NCBI GenBank assembly: GCA_003551905.1
Contig: PUNT01000246.1
Span: forward strand, 1 to 35,688
Origin: Halanaerobiales bacterium
GTDB lineage: Bacteria > Bacillota > Halanaerobiia > B1SED10-174
Length of the DNA: 35,688 nt
Reading direction: 5' to 3'
Position 1 is the first letter of the stretch; every line of letters starts with the position of its first letter. Below are positions 8,131-18,224 of the stretch, in pieces. Below the pieces are notes generated by a model, which ran no database searches, was not told the DNA's origin, and worked only from the letters and a program-made list of their open reading frames with translations. The translations under genes were made by a program, and so were the position numbers.

Positions 8131-10347
8131 CTACTTTCTAGGGTTGCGGCGATTACCCCTCTCCTGTCCACCACGTCCTCTTCTATCATGATCTTGATCT
8201 TTATTATCCTTGGAAGGCTTTGGGTTTCTCGTTTCTTCTTCCATAATTTCCTGTCCTCTCTCTTTTAGTACAGCTTCCCGGGAAAGGTTAACTCTGTCCC
8301 TGTCATCAATCTCTGTAACCTTAACCCATATTTGATCTCCTACACTGATTATATCTTCCACTTTTTTTACATGATGATCAGCAAGGCGAGAGATATGAAC
8401 AAGACCTTCTTTACCAGGAAGAACCTCTACAAAAGCTCCGAAGTTCATGAGCCGTTTAACTTTGCCTAAATAGATTTCCCCAACCTGAACTTCTCGGGTG
8501 AGTTCTTTGATTATCTCTACTGCTTTATTAGAATCTTCCTGATTATAGGCCAATATATATACTTTCCCTTCATCATCCACATCAATTTTTGTATTGGTTT
8601 CCTCGGTAATCTTTCTGATGGTTTTTCCTTGAGGACCTATTATATCACGGATCTGTTCGGGATTTATTTCCACAGTGACCATCTTGGGAGCAAATGGAGA
8701 GAGTTCCTCTCTAGGTTTGTCAATCACTTCATTCATTTTATCTAGAATAAAAAGTCGGTCTTTTTTCGCCTGTTGCAAGGCATCTTTTAAAATATCGATG
8801 GAAATCCCGCTTATTTTCATGTCCATCTGAAGAGCGGTGATACCTTTTTCTGTGCCAGCTACTTTGAAATCCATATCGCCATAGAAATCCTCAAGACCTT
8901 GAATATCGGTGAGAATAACATATTCATCTTCTTCTTTCATCAATCCCATAGCAATGCCTGCCACATGGCTTTTAATTGGAACGCCACCATCCATCAATGC
9001 CAGTGAACTGGCACATATGCTGGCCTGGGAAGTGGAACCATTTGATTCCAGTATCTCTGATACCAGCCTTATGGTATATGGAAATTCTTCGTGACTTGGG
9101 ATGACTTTTTCCAGGGCTTTCTCGCCCAGGGCTCCATGACCAATTTCTCGACGTCCAGGCGGCCGTAAGGGAAAAGTTTCACCTACAGAATACGGTGGGA
9201 AATTGTAGTGGTGCAAGAATCTCTTTGGCTCGCCTTCTCCTAGATCAAAAAGAATTTGTTCATCACCTACAGCTCCAAGAGTCAAAACAGTAAGAGCCTG
9301 AGTTTGCCCCCGAGTGAAAACTGCAGATCCATGAACTCGAGGCAAGAGGCCTACCTGACTCCAGATTTCCCTTATTTCATCAGGTTTACGACCATCTGGT
9401 CGCCTTTTTTCCTGGATAATAAGCTTCCGGACAATCCTTTTAAACATTTCCTCGTAGGTTTTCTTGATCATGTTTTCTACTTCTTCTTCTTCTCCTTCAA
9501 CTGCAAGCTCTGGGACCAGGACATCAATTATCTGTTCCTTTAGATTATCAATTGCTTCATTTCTATTGCTCTTTTCCTCGATGCGAATTGCTTTTTCCAG
9601 ATCTTCTTCATAGCTATTGACCCTTTCAAGAACCTGTTCATCCAGTTCAGCAGGATTAAATTCAATTTTTTCTACTCCGGCTTCTTGTACCATTTTCTCT
9701 TGAAATTCAACCTGTTTCTTAATAAATTTATGGCCAAATTCAATAGCTTTGATCATGGTGTCTTCATCAACTTCTTCTGCTCCTGCTTCCACCATGGTAA
9801 CTGCATCTTTTGTACCGGAGATAATGAGATCCATTTTACTTTTGTCTCTCTGTTCTTCGTCCGGATTAACAACAAATTCTCCCTCAACGAGCCCTATCTT
9901 TACTCCGCCTATAGGAGTTGTAAAGGGGATTTTGGAAAGCATTAGGGCAGCAGATGCTCCTACAAGTGCCAGAAGTTCTGGCTCATGATCCAGATCTACA
10001 CTCAGCACTGTAGCTATTACCTGTACATCATTAGTAAATCCTTTGGGAAATAATGGTCGTAAAGGCCGGTCTATCAATCTAGCAAAAAGGGTTGCAATAT
10101 CTCTAGGTCGTCCTTCTCGACGATTCCAACTGCCTGGAATTCTGCCTATGGCATAAACTCTTTCTTCATAATTTACCATCAAAGGCAAGAAATCGATTCC
10201 AGGACGAGGATCAGACATGGTAGCTGTAACCAGAACAACTGAATCTCCGCTTCTAACCATAATGGCTCCATCAGCCTGATTGGCAAAACGGCCTGTTTCC
10301 ATTGTTATTGTCTTATTGCCAATCTCTATCTCCCACAATTTTTCCAT
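8131..10347 (-). CDS. pnp: Polyribonucleotide nucleotidyltransferase (PNPase)
   Basis: Two RNase PH repeats, KH (IIGPQGKTIRKITEETNTKIDVDDEG) and S1 (GEIYLGKVKRLMNFGAFVEVLPGKEGLVHIS). Start taken as ATG at 10347; the track uses TTG at 10359. Confidence 0.97.
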   Translation of the reverse strand: MEKLWEIEIGNKTITMETGRFANQADGAIMVRSGDSVVLVTATMSDPRPGIDFLPLMVNYEERVYAIGRIPGSWNRREGRPRDIATLFARLIDRPLRPLFPKGFTNDVQVIATVLSVDLDHEPELLALVGASAALMLSKIPFTTPIGGVKIGLVEGEFVVNPDEEQRDKSKMDLIISGTKDAVTMVEAGAEEVDEDTMIKAIEFGHKFIKKQVEFQEKMVQEAGVEKIEFNPAELDEQVLERVNSYEEDLEKAIRIEEKSNRNEAIDNLKEQIIDVLVPELAVEGEEEEVENMIKKTYEEMFKRIVRKLIIQEKRRPDGRKPDEIREIWSQVGLLPRVHGSAVFTRGQTQALTVLTLGAVGDEQILFDLGEGEPKRFLHHYNFPPYSVGETFPLRPPGRREIGHGALGEKALEKVIPSHEEFPYTIRLVSEILESNGSTSQASICASSLALMDGGVPIKSHVAGIAMGLMKEEDEYVILTDIQGLEDFYGDMDFKVAGTEKGITALQMDMKISGISIDILKDALQQAKKDRLFILDKMNEVIDKPREELSPFAPKMVTVEINPEQIRDIIGPQGKTIRKITEETNTKIDVDDEGKVYILAYNQEDSNKAVEIIKELTREVQVGEIYLGKVKRLMNFGAFVEVLPGKEGLVHISRLADHHVKKVEDIISVGDQIWVKVTEIDDRDRVNLSREAVLKERGQEIMEEETRNPKPSKDNKDQDHDRRGRGGQERGNRRNPRK

Positions 10348-10380
10348 GTAAACTATCAACCTCCCTGTATCTAAAAATAA

Positions 10381-10398
10381 GAGCGGGTAGTCCCGCTC
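10381..10398 (-). terminator. rpsO-pnp intergenic hairpin (attenuator or leaky terminator)
   Basis: Minus strand GAGCGGG-ACTA-CCCGCTC followed by TTATTTTTAG, directly after the rpsO stop. Confidence 0.7.
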
Positions 10399-10404
10399 AT
10401 TTTT

Positions 10405-10671
10405 TTACCCCCTGATTCCCAGTTCGCTAATTAAACTACGATATTTCTCTGTATCCTTGTTTTTTAGGTATTTTAGGAGGCGCTTTCTTTTGCCAACAAT
10501 TTTTAAAAGGCCTCTGCGGGAATGATGATCTCTGGGGTGTTCTTTCAGATGATCTGTAAGCTGGGTTATCCGTTTAGTGAGAACTGCAATTTGTACTTCT
10601 GGTGAACCGGTATCAGCTTCATTCCTCTGAAAATCTTGAATGACTTTCTTCTTTTCTTCAGGACTGATCAA
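10405..10671 (-). CDS. rpsO: 30S ribosomal protein S15
   Basis: [56 protein letters not shown] start with SD AGGAGG 7 nt upstream. Confidence 0.97.
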   Translation of the reverse strand: MISPEEKKKVIQDFQRNEADTGSPEVQIAVLTKRITQLTDHLKEHPRDHHSRRGLLKIVGKRKRLLKYLKNKDTEKYRSLISELGIRG

Positions 10672-10764
10672 TATTAAACCTCCTTAATTTGTTTTCTCCC
10701 CTAACCAAGAAGAAAGCTGGAGGGGCAATCTTCCTAGAAAGAGGCTTGCTTCAGACTACCAATA

Positions 10765-10793
10765 ATTCTATCATAAATATTTTTCAGTGTAAA
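10765..10793 (-). promoter_or_regulatory. Putative sigma-A promoter for rpsO: TTTACA-N17-TAGAAT, overlapping the 3' end of ribF
   Basis: Minus strand TTTACA (788-793), 17 nt, TAGAAT (765-770). Confidence 0.6.
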
Positions 10794-11725
10794 GATAAGT
10801 CATTTTGCAGTAATTCGCGAGTTTTATCCTTATCTTTAATAATTTGCTGGCAAAGGTTATTTTTATTTGGAAACTGTTTTTCCTGCCGGAGAAAGTGACA
10901 GAACCGGACTTCAATCGTTTTTCCATATAAATTTTCGTTAACATCTATAAGGTGAGCTTCCAGGATCAATTCTCCCTTGTTGAATGTAGGTCGTTGGCCA
11001 AAGTTCACAACTGCTGCATTGATATTACAATCAGTTTTCACCAGTGCAGCATAAACTCCTAGTCGAGGCAGAATATAAGCAGTTGTAAAGTGAACATTAG
11101 CTGTGGGAAAACCAAGATTCTTCCCTTGTCCAGTTCCTGACCTGATTACGCCTCTTATGGAAAAGTGTCTGCCTAAAAAAGAAGGCACTTTATCCACTTC
11201 TCCGTTTTTGACCAGGTTTCGGATCAGGGAACTGCTTATTTTTTCCCCATCAACTTTGAGAGGATCAAGAACAATAGTTGAGAACCCATAATGCTTTCCT
11301 GCTTCAGCAAGTTTGTAGGAGTTTCCTTGAGCATTTCTACCAAACTGAAAATTTTGGCCCACAACAATTCCATTCACCTTAAGCCCTTCTACCAGATATT
11401 TTTTAATAAAACTATTATAAGCTATATCAGCAAAAGTTGTATTGAAATTTTGAATGAGAAGAATATCGGGTCCCATTTCACCAATCAGTTTTTCCTTTTC
11501 CTCATAAGAAGTTATGAGATGAGGTGCCCTATCAGGTTTAAGAATTGAAAGGGGATGGGGCTGAAAGGTTAATACGCCGGCTTTAGCACCGGTTTTCTTT
11601 GCTTGTTCAACAGCGGTTTCCAGTACTTTTTTATGTCCAAGATGAACTCCATCGAATGTTCCCAGAGCAATAAAGATATTAGTTACAGGTATATCCTCTG
11701 GGGTTTCTAGGCGATAAATCTTCAT
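10784..11725 (-). CDS. ribF: Bifunctional riboflavin kinase / FAD synthetase
   Basis: ALGTFDGVHLGHKKV, TFQPHPLSIL, ISSSLIRNLVKNGEV, GTGQGKNLGFPTANV, NFGQRPTF. Confidence 0.95.
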   Translation of the reverse strand: MKIYRLETPEDIPVTNIFIALGTFDGVHLGHKKVLETAVEQAKKTGAKAGVLTFQPHPLSILKPDRAPHLITSYEEKEKLIGEMGPDILLIQNFNTTFADIAYNSFIKKYLVEGLKVNGIVVGQNFQFGRNAQGNSYKLAEAGKHYGFSTIVLDPLKVDGEKISSSLIRNLVKNGEVDKVPSFLGRHFSIRGVIRSGTGQGKNLGFPTANVHFTTAYILPRLGVYAALVKTDCNINAAVVNFGQRPTFNKGELILEAHLIDVNENLYGKTIEVRFCHFLRQEKQFPNKNNLCQQIIKDKDKTRELLQNDLSLH

Positions 11726-11747
11726 TCTATATATCTCACCCTATTCC

Positions 11748-12626
11748 TTATTGTATAAATACTTTGAAGGGATGAAATCTGCCCTCTTTAAAAGTGCATA
11801 AGGCCAGGAAATGCCCTTCAGTAGAATACAGACGGTATATAGCATTTTCCTGAGCAACAGTAGTAAGATCTGTTTCAGCTAAATTGATCATCAGGCCTGT
11901 TTTTACCTTCTTTACTGAATTCCTTATGAGAGAAATAGCTGGCAGATGTTCTAATGCTTGGTCTGCTGGCAGTATACAGGTCTTTATTTCACAACTTTTA
12001 ATTTCCTCCAGTGAATAAGTATCTTCAAGTTTAAAAGGGCCTGACCTTGTTCTTATGAGAAAATTTAAACAACCTCCTGTACCTAACAAATGACCTAAAT
12101 CCCTGGCAATGGAACGCATATAGGTTCCCCGGGAACAGTGAACCATAAAACGCACAATGTTTTTCTCTATATTTACTATATCCAGGGAAAATATTTCAAC
12201 CTGACGGGCTTTGATGGTAAATGGTTCATTTTTCCTGCTCAGTTTGTAAGCTGGTTTTCCAGATATTTTTACAGAAGAAAAGCGAGGTGGCACCTGTTCT
12301 ATTTTTCCTTTAAAAGATTCTAGAGCAAGAATTATTCTGTCTGTGGGAACCTCCACTCTTTTCTTTTCTAAAACCCTGCCACAGGTATCATCAGTATCAG
12401 TTCTTGTGCCTAGAATGACTTCACACCAGTATGTTTTTTTGTCCATCAGCAAAAAGGAAGCAACTTTTGTGGCTTTTCCCAGGCATAATGGTAGAACTCC
12501 GGCGGCCGCTGGGTCCAATGTGCCTGTGTGCCCAATTTTTTTTATGCCTGAAATCTTTTTTACAGCACCTATTATATTGTTAGAACTGATGCCCGGTGGC
12601 TTTAAAAGATTAAGAATTCCATTCAT
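11748..12626 (-). CDS. truB: tRNA pseudouridine(55) synthase
   Basis: MNGILNLLKPPGISSNN, IGHTGTLDPAAAGVLPLCLGKATK, VHCSRGTYMRSIARDLG. Confidence 0.96.
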   Translation of the reverse strand: MNGILNLLKPPGISSNNIIGAVKKISGIKKIGHTGTLDPAAAGVLPLCLGKATKVASFLLMDKKTYWCEVILGTRTDTDDTCGRVLEKKRVEVPTDRIILALESFKGKIEQVPPRFSSVKISGKPAYKLSRKNEPFTIKARQVEIFSLDIVNIEKNIVRFMVHCSRGTYMRSIARDLGHLLGTGGCLNFLIRTRSGPFKLEDTYSLEEIKSCEIKTCILPADQALEHLPAISLIRNSVKKVKTGLMINLAETDLTTVAQENAIYRLYSTEGHFLALCTFKEGRFHPFKVFIQ

Positions 12627-13581
12627 CTAACTCTTTCACCGCCTGGGGAATAATAGTTTTAACTGCCTTTTTCCAGGGGAATTCAATATTCATGCCCGCT
12701 GCTTGTTTATGTCCTCCTCCTCCCCAGCGGCCAGCAAAATCATTCACAGGAAATGAAGAATTACTGCGTAGGCTTACTTTTGTTGAATTGCTATTGTTTT
12801 CCACGAATAGTATGGCTACCTGAACACCTTTAACGTTTTTTAGTTCTTCTATAAGGCGCTGAGTTATTTCCTTTGTTCCCTGGCCGGTAAGAACAGTCCA
12901 GATAATTTTGCCTTCTGCAGCAAACCTAGCTTTTTCCAGTCCGGTTGAGTACCTGCTGAAATCCTCTTTTGTGAAGTTTGCAAACAGTCGCTTCTGTAAA
13001 ATATGGATATTAACTCCTCTTTTTGCCAGAAGTGCCAGTGTATAAAGGCTCTTTTCACTGGTATTTGGATTTCTTAGGTTGCCTGTATCGTATAATAGAC
13101 CACAGGCCAGGGCTTGACAGGATTTAGTTGGTAAAAATAGCTGCTCATGGATTAACAAGAAAACCATTTCACAAACAGAGGAAGCATCTGGATTCACAAA
13201 GTTAACATGCCCAAACTTCATGTTGTCGGGATGATGGTCGATATTCACCAGGATGTCCGCATTTTTGATAATCTTTTCAGCTTTGCCAGTTCTTTTAGTT
13301 GAAGTGCTATCACAGACAATTGCGTGGCTAAATTGATCTTGGGGAATGCTTGTTGAGGTAAGATCAATTATTGTTTTTTCTGAATCCATAAATTGCAGGC
13401 GCCGGGAGATCGGGCCATGAACAGCACTGATAACTTTTTTATTCATGCTCTTTAAGAGGTGATAAAGCCCCAGAATAGCACCAAGACTGTCACCATCAGG
13501 ATCTTCGTGGCCGGTTAGAAAGAAGCTTTCACCTTCTTTTATTATTCTTGTAAGAGAATTGGGTTCAAACATCCCCTTCAT
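12610..13581 (-). CDS. nrnA: DHH-family bifunctional oligoribonuclease / PAP phosphatase
   Basis: TGHEDPDGDSLGAILGLYHLL, VNIDHHPDN, LACGLLYDTGNLRNPNTS, RWGGGGHKQAAG. Overlaps truB by 17 bp and rbfA. Confidence 0.92.
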   Translation of the reverse strand: MKGMFEPNSLTRIIKEGESFFLTGHEDPDGDSLGAILGLYHLLKSMNKKVISAVHGPISRRLQFMDSEKTIIDLTSTSIPQDQFSHAIVCDSTSTKRTGKAEKIIKNADILVNIDHHPDNMKFGHVNFVNPDASSVCEMVFLLIHEQLFLPTKSCQALACGLLYDTGNLRNPNTSEKSLYTLALLAKRGVNIHILQKRLFANFTKEDFSRYSTGLEKARFAAEGKIIWTVLTGQGTKEITQRLIEELKNVKGVQVAILFVENNSNSTKVSLRSNSSFPVNDFAGRWGGGGHKQAAGMNIEFPWKKAVKTIIPQAVKELDEWNS

Positions 13582-13915
13582 CCTTAAGTTTTTTTAGAAG
13601 GTTAAAAATTCTATCGCCTTTCTCCATTGATGTATCGTAAGAGAAGCGAATTTCCGGTATATAGCGTAAGTTGATTCTCTTCCCCAGTTCTTTGCGAATA
13701 AAACCTGAAGCTTGTTCCAGGCCATCCATCAGTTCAGCAGGGCTGTTCTTTTCTTTAATAGTACTCACATAAATTTTTGCTACCCGCAAATCACCACTTA
13801 CCTCAACTGAAGTTATGGTAGCAAAATCAACTCGAGGATCCTTTAAATCTTTCTGGAACATATGGCTTAGCTCTTTTTTGATTACCTCAGCCAACCGTGT
13901 TGCCCTGTAATTCAT
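13565..13915 (-). CDS. rbfA: 30S ribosome-binding factor A
   Basis: MNYRATRLAEVIKKELSHMFQKDLKDPRVDFATITSVEVSGDLRVAKIYVS. Confidence 0.95.
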   Translation of the reverse strand: MNYRATRLAEVIKKELSHMFQKDLKDPRVDFATITSVEVSGDLRVAKIYVSTIKEKNSPAELMDGLEQASGFIRKELGKRINLRYIPEIRFSYDTSMEKGDRIFNLLKKLKDEGDV

Positions 13916-13932
13916 TTTTCACTCACCCTTTT

Positions 13933-15882
13933 TTAATCAATTGTTCTTTTTATTTCCTCCAGCACATAAGCTTCAAGAATATCATTTTCTTTTATATCCT
14001 GGAAGCCCTCCAGGGCAAGACCGCATTCATAATTTTCTTCAACCTCCCTGACATCGTCTTGAAATCTTTTCAGGGAACTGATTTTCCCTTCATGCATAAC
14101 AACACCATCTCTAATGAGCCTGATCAAGGAGTTTCTGTGGATTTTACCTTCCTGAATATAGAGACCGGCTACTGTACCGGTTCTGGGAACCTTGAATGTC
14201 CTTCTAACTTCCGCCCTGCCAGTTACTTTTTCCCTTACTTCTGGTTCTAACAGTCCTTCAAGAGCTTTCTTAATATCATCAATTACCTGATAGATGATCC
14301 GGTAGGTTCTTATATCCACATTTTCTCTTTCGGCAACTTTACGGGCATTGCTATCTGGACGAACATTAAAGCCAATAATTATGGCCCGGGAAGCTGCTGC
14401 TAGAATTACATCACTCTCAGTTATGCCGCCTACACCACTGTGAATTATCTGCAGTTTTACTTCATCACTTCTAATTCGCTCTAGAGACTCTTTAATAGCT
14501 TCTACTGAGCCATGAACATCTCCCTTAATAATGAGCTTAAGCTCTTTCACCTCTTCCTGGCTCATCCTGGAAAAGAATTCTTCCAGATTTACAGCTCGAT
14601 CAGTTGTGAGTTCCCGGTCTCTTTTTTCACCTTTTCTCAAGGTAGAAATATTTCTTGCTGTTTTTTCATCTTGTACCAGTTCAAGGATGTCTCCAGCATC
14701 AGGCACATCAGAAAGACCTAAGACTTCTATTGGTGTGGCTGGTCCTGCTTCCTTAACACGTTCTCCTTTATCATTAAAAAGAGCCCTGACTTTACCATAG
14801 GCTGTGCCTGCTACAATGGGATCACCAACAGAAAGGGTGCCTTCTTTTATGAGTGCTGTGACCACCGGGCCCCTTCCTTTGTCCAGTTGGGATTCGATGA
14901 TAATACCTCTGGTTTTAGCCTTGGAATCTGCCCGGTAATCTTCCATTTCTGCTATGAGCAATATCATTTCTAATAATTCTTCAATATTTGTCCTTTGTAG
15001 TGCTGACATTTCAACACATACAGTATCGCCACCCCAATCTTCAGGTACCAGGTTATGGTCAGAAAGCTGTTGTTTTACCCTATCAGGGTTGGCATTGGGT
15101 TTATCAATCTTATTGATAGCCACAATAATGGTTATCCCGGCATCTCTTGCATGGTTAATGGCTTCTACAGTTTGAGGCATAACACCGTCATCAGCAGCAA
15201 CTACAAGAACAGCTATATCCGTTACCTGGGCTCCCCGGGCTCGCATGGTTGTAAAAGCTTCATGGCCTGGAGTATCCAAAAATGTTATTGTCTTACCATT
15301 AACTTCAATTTGATAAGCACCAATATGCTGAGTAATACCACCAGCTTCTGTCTCAACTACCTTGGTTTCTCTGATTACATCGAGTAGTAGAGTTTTTCCG
15401 TGATCAACATGGCCCATAATTGTGACTACAGGTGGGCGGGGGGTAAGTTTGGATTTGTCAATACTTTTTTTCTTAGTTGTTGGTTTTTTCTTTTCTTCTT
15501 TTTCTTCTACAGTGATTCTAATATCAAGAGCATCTGCAATATCATTAAGGATATCTCCTGATAGTTTGTCATTGATGTTAATCATTAATCCTTTCTCTAT
15601 CAGGGATTTCATTATTTCCTTAGGTTCTTCCTCTAGAGACTCAGCAATGCTTGTTATGGTAGCAGATTTTTTTAATCTTATTTCTTTACGTTTTTTTGTT
15701 TCTGTTTCTGTTTCTTTGTCTTTTTCATTGCCAAACATCTCTTTTATAATTCTGGCAGTTTCTTCTTCAACTGTACTCATATGGGATTTAACTTCAACAC
15801 CCAGGTCTTTGAGTGCTTTTATGAGATCATTGTTGCTTATACCCAGTTCCCGAGCTAGAAGGTAAAGCCTTATTTTACCCAT
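13933..15882 (-). CDS. infB: Translation initiation factor IF-2
   Basis: IF2_N modules, [41 protein letters not shown]. Confidence 0.98.
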   Translation of the reverse strand: MGKIRLYLLARELGISNNDLIKALKDLGVEVKSHMSTVEEETARIIKEMFGNEKDKETETETKKRKEIRLKKSATITSIAESLEEEPKEIMKSLIEKGLMININDKLSGDILNDIADALDIRITVEEKEEKKKPTTKKKSIDKSKLTPRPPVVTIMGHVDHGKTLLLDVIRETKVVETEAGGITQHIGAYQIEVNGKTITFLDTPGHEAFTTMRARGAQVTDIAVLVVAADDGVMPQTVEAINHARDAGITIIVAINKIDKPNANPDRVKQQLSDHNLVPEDWGGDTVCVEMSALQRTNIEELLEMILLIAEMEDYRADSKAKTRGIIIESQLDKGRGPVVTALIKEGTLSVGDPIVAGTAYGKVRALFNDKGERVKEAGPATPIEVLGLSDVPDAGDILELVQDEKTARNISTLRKGEKRDRELTTDRAVNLEEFFSRMSQEEVKELKLIIKGDVHGSVEAIKESLERIRSDEVKLQIIHSGVGGITESDVILAAASRAIIIGFNVRPDSNARKVAERENVDIRTYRIIYQVIDDIKKALEGLLEPEVREKVTGRAEVRRTFKVPRTGTVAGLYIQEGKIHRNSLIRLIRDGVVMHEGKISSLKRFQDDVREVEENYECGLALEGFQDIKENDILEAYVLEEIKRTID

Positions 15883-15903
15883 ATAACCACCTCCATCAAT
15901 TAA

Positions 15904-16218
15904 TCATTCTAAACCCTCCCTCTCTTTTTTAAAGAAAGGTTTTGCAAAATTTTTATCAGTTATAAGCATAACTGCCACAGGTCTTTTGAAAAAACTAAAA
16001 AGTGATTTTTTTAACCCCCAATTTAAAATAGGAACTTTATATGTTTGGGCGAGCTTATTGGCTTTTTTTACACTGTTAACACCAGCATCTTTCGTAAGGA
16101 GTAGGAGAATTCCCTCACCTCTCTTAAGTGACTTTGTGACTTCACCAAAGCCTAACCTGAGGCTTCCAGCTTTCCTTGCCAGTCCCAGGAGTGAATAGTA
16201 TTTATCCTCTCGTTCCAT
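15904..16218 (-). CDS. ylxQ: L7Ae-like ribosomal/K-turn-binding family protein YlxQ
   Basis: YYSLLGLARKAGSLRLGFGEVTKSLKRGEGILLLLTKDAGVNSVKKANKLAQTYKVPI; position after ylxR. Confidence 0.88.
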   Translation of the reverse strand: MEREDKYYSLLGLARKAGSLRLGFGEVTKSLKRGEGILLLLTKDAGVNSVKKANKLAQTYKVPILNWGLKKSLFSFFKRPVAVMLITDKNFAKPFFKKEREGLE

Positions 16219-16489
16219 CTTCTTTTTCAGGCAGTGTTTCCTTGAGCTGCTCTGCTAGCTCAGACTCAATTTTTCCTCCTAGAGCTCTCTCTATCCCTTT
16301 ATTCTTTAAGGCCTTTTCCAGGCAAGAGCTTTTTGGACAGATATAGGAGCCCCGGCCAGCCATTTTACCTCCTTTGTCATGAAGAATTTTGCCTTCAGGG
16401 GTTCTAACAATCCTTACAAGAGCTTTTTTCTCCTGTTTTTCTTGACAGCCAACACATTTACGAAGAGGTATCCTCTTCTTCTTGCTCAT
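16202..16489 (-). CDS. ylxR: YlxR-family nucleic-acid-binding protein
   Basis: MSKKKRIPLRKCVGCQEKQEKKALVRIVRTPEGKILHDKGGKMAGRGSYICPKSSCLEKA. Start taken as the internal ATG at 16489. Confidence 0.9.
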   Translation of the reverse strand: MSKKKRIPLRKCVGCQEKQEKKALVRIVRTPEGKILHDKGGKMAGRGSYICPKSSCLEKALKNKGIERALGGKIESELAEQLKETLPEKEDGTRG

Positions 16490-17597
16490 TTTCCTGAGAA
16501 ACCTCCTCTTCCTCATCTATATTGATCTTTATCTCACCTTCCGGGGTTGCTTTGGTAACTGTTTCTTCCAGCTGACTTTCCCCTTTTATATCGATCCGCC
16601 AGCCAGTGAGTTTAGCAGCCAGTCGGGCATTTTGTCCTTCCCTGCCAATGGCTAAGGAGAGTTGATAATCAGGAACTACCACCTTGGCAACTTTACTATC
16701 GTCATCTATTTGAACTTCAACAACTTTAGCTGGGCTGAGGGCATGGGAAACGAAAATTTTAGGGTCTTCATTCCATTCCACAATATCTATCTTTTCCCCA
16801 TTTATCTCGTCAACAACTGCCTGTACCCTGATTCCTTTTTGTCCTACACATGCTCCAACAGGATCAACATTTTCATCCCGAGAATAGACAGCGATTTTGG
16901 AACGATAACCTGCTTCTCTGGATATAGCTTTTACCTCAACAATTCCTTCATGAATTTCCGGTACTTCCAGTTCAAAAAGTCTCTTTAGAAGTCCAGGGTG
17001 AGTCCGGGAGACAAAAATTCGAGGTCCTTTAGTTGTCTGTTTCACTTCCAGAATATAGACTTTTATACGATTGCCAGAACTATAATTATCATTAGTAACT
17101 TGTTCTGAGGGAAGAAGTATGGCTTCAGTTTTACCCAGGTCAATCATTATATTTTGATTGTTAGGGCGTTGGACCACGCCGGTTATTATATCCCCTTCTC
17201 TGCCTCTGAACTCATCGTAGATCATTTCTCTTTCAACTTCTCTTATTCTCTGAACAACAACCTGTTTGGCTGTTTGTGCAGCAATGCGGCCGAAATTAGC
17301 TGGTGTAACTTCCAATTCTACAAAATCGCCTAAATTGCACTCAGGATCAATACTTTTTGCTTCCTCATGTGTTATTTGTGTGGCGGTATTGGTAACTTCT
17401 TCTACCACTTCTTTTTTGGCAAGAACCTGTACATTGCCGGAACTATGGTCTATGGAAACAGTTACATTTTGATCAGATCCAAAGTTTTTTTTGTAAGCAG
17501 AAAGAAGGGCGGCTTCGATTGTTTCCAGCAGAAGTTCTTTAGGAATGCCTTTTTCTTTGCCCAGGTCCGCAAGGGCCCGAAGAAACTCAAAATTCAT
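16458..17597 (-). CDS. nusA: Transcription termination/antitermination protein NusA
   Basis: MNFEFLRALADLGKEKGIPKELLLETIEAALLSAYKK, S1 domain, KH domains (DPVGACVGQKGIRVQAV, LAIGREGQNARLAAKLTGWRIDI), acidic C-terminus. Confidence 0.97.
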   Translation of the reverse strand: MNFEFLRALADLGKEKGIPKELLLETIEAALLSAYKKNFGSDQNVTVSIDHSSGNVQVLAKKEVVEEVTNTATQITHEEAKSIDPECNLGDFVELEVTPANFGRIAAQTAKQVVVQRIREVEREMIYDEFRGREGDIITGVVQRPNNQNIMIDLGKTEAILLPSEQVTNDNYSSGNRIKVYILEVKQTTKGPRIFVSRTHPGLLKRLFELEVPEIHEGIVEVKAISREAGYRSKIAVYSRDENVDPVGACVGQKGIRVQAVVDEINGEKIDIVEWNEDPKIFVSHALSPAKVVEVQIDDDSKVAKVVVPDYQLSLAIGREGQNARLAAKLTGWRIDIKGESQLEETVTKATPEGEIKINIDEEEEVSQENEQEEEDTSS

Positions 17598-17611
17598 ATT
17601 CTTACCCCCGT

Positions 17612-18076
17612 TCAAATTTCCACTTCCAGGTTGACTTTTTCTATTATATCTTTAGGGATGCTGATTGTGTCCCCATCTTCCAGTTCCACTCGTATCTTTC
17701 CTTCTATTAAGCCTAACAAGTTGCCTTTAAATGTCTTTCTCCCATCAAAAGCTACCCGAGTTTTTATAACTATTTTCTGACCGGCAAAGCGTTCAAAATC
17801 CTCTTCTTTTTTTAAAGGACGATCCAGGCCAGGAGAGGAAACTTCAAGAATGTATGAATGGTCTATTGGCGCTTCTATGTCCAGGATAGGGCTGAGAATA
17901 TTTGAAATTTTTTTGCATTCTGTGTGTGATATGCCCTGAGGATTATCTATGAAGACTCTGAGAACCCAAGCTCCTCCTTCTTTCTTATATTCAAGGTCCA
18001 CAAGTTCAAAACCTTCTCCTTCAATAACAGGCTCCACAATCTCCTGAATTTTATCAATACGTTCCACAAAAGTCAC
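17612..18076 (-). CDS. rimP: Ribosome maturation factor RimP
   Basis: GEGFELVDLEYKKEGGAWVLRVFIDNPQGISHTECKKIS, HSYILEVSSPGLDRPLKKEEDFERFAG. Confidence 0.95.
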   Translation of the reverse strand: MTFVERIDKIQEIVEPVIEGEGFELVDLEYKKEGGAWVLRVFIDNPQGISHTECKKISNILSPILDIEAPIDHSYILEVSSPGLDRPLKKEEDFERFAGQKIVIKTRVAFDGRKTFKGNLLGLIEGKIRVELEDGDTISIPKDIIEKVNLEVEI

Positions 18077-18111
18077 CTGCCTATTATCTATTATTTGATT
18101 TTATAATGTAA

Positions 18112-18134
18112 AGAGTGGGTTTGAGACCCACTCT
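18112..18134 (-). terminator. Leader hairpin upstream of rimP (candidate attenuator)
   Basis: Minus strand AGAGTGGGT-CTCAA-ACCCACTCT (9 bp) followed by a weak, interrupted U tract TTACATTAT. Confidence 0.65.
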
Positions 18135-18180
18135 AAGAAAACCTGTGCTCAAGTTAGTATGCACATTGAAACCTGATAAG

Positions 18181-18209
18181 AGTATATCATAAAGAATGTA
18201 ACATTTCAA
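18181..18209 (-). promoter_or_regulatory. Putative sigma-A promoter for the rimP-nusA operon: TTGAAA-N17-TATACT
   Basis: Minus strand TTGAAA (18204-18209), 17 nt, TATACT (18181-18186), between mgtC and the leader hairpin. Confidence 0.7.
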
Positions 18210-18224
18210 TGACAAATATGCTGC

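Noticed and set aside
7923-8189. Minus-strand 88-aa ORF
   Set aside because: Out-of-frame over the pnp 3' end and nfo 5' end; both genes are well supported.
15422-15865. Plus-strand 147-aa ORF
   Set aside because: Antisense to the infB N-terminus; low-complexity Ser/Phe-rich shadow ORF.
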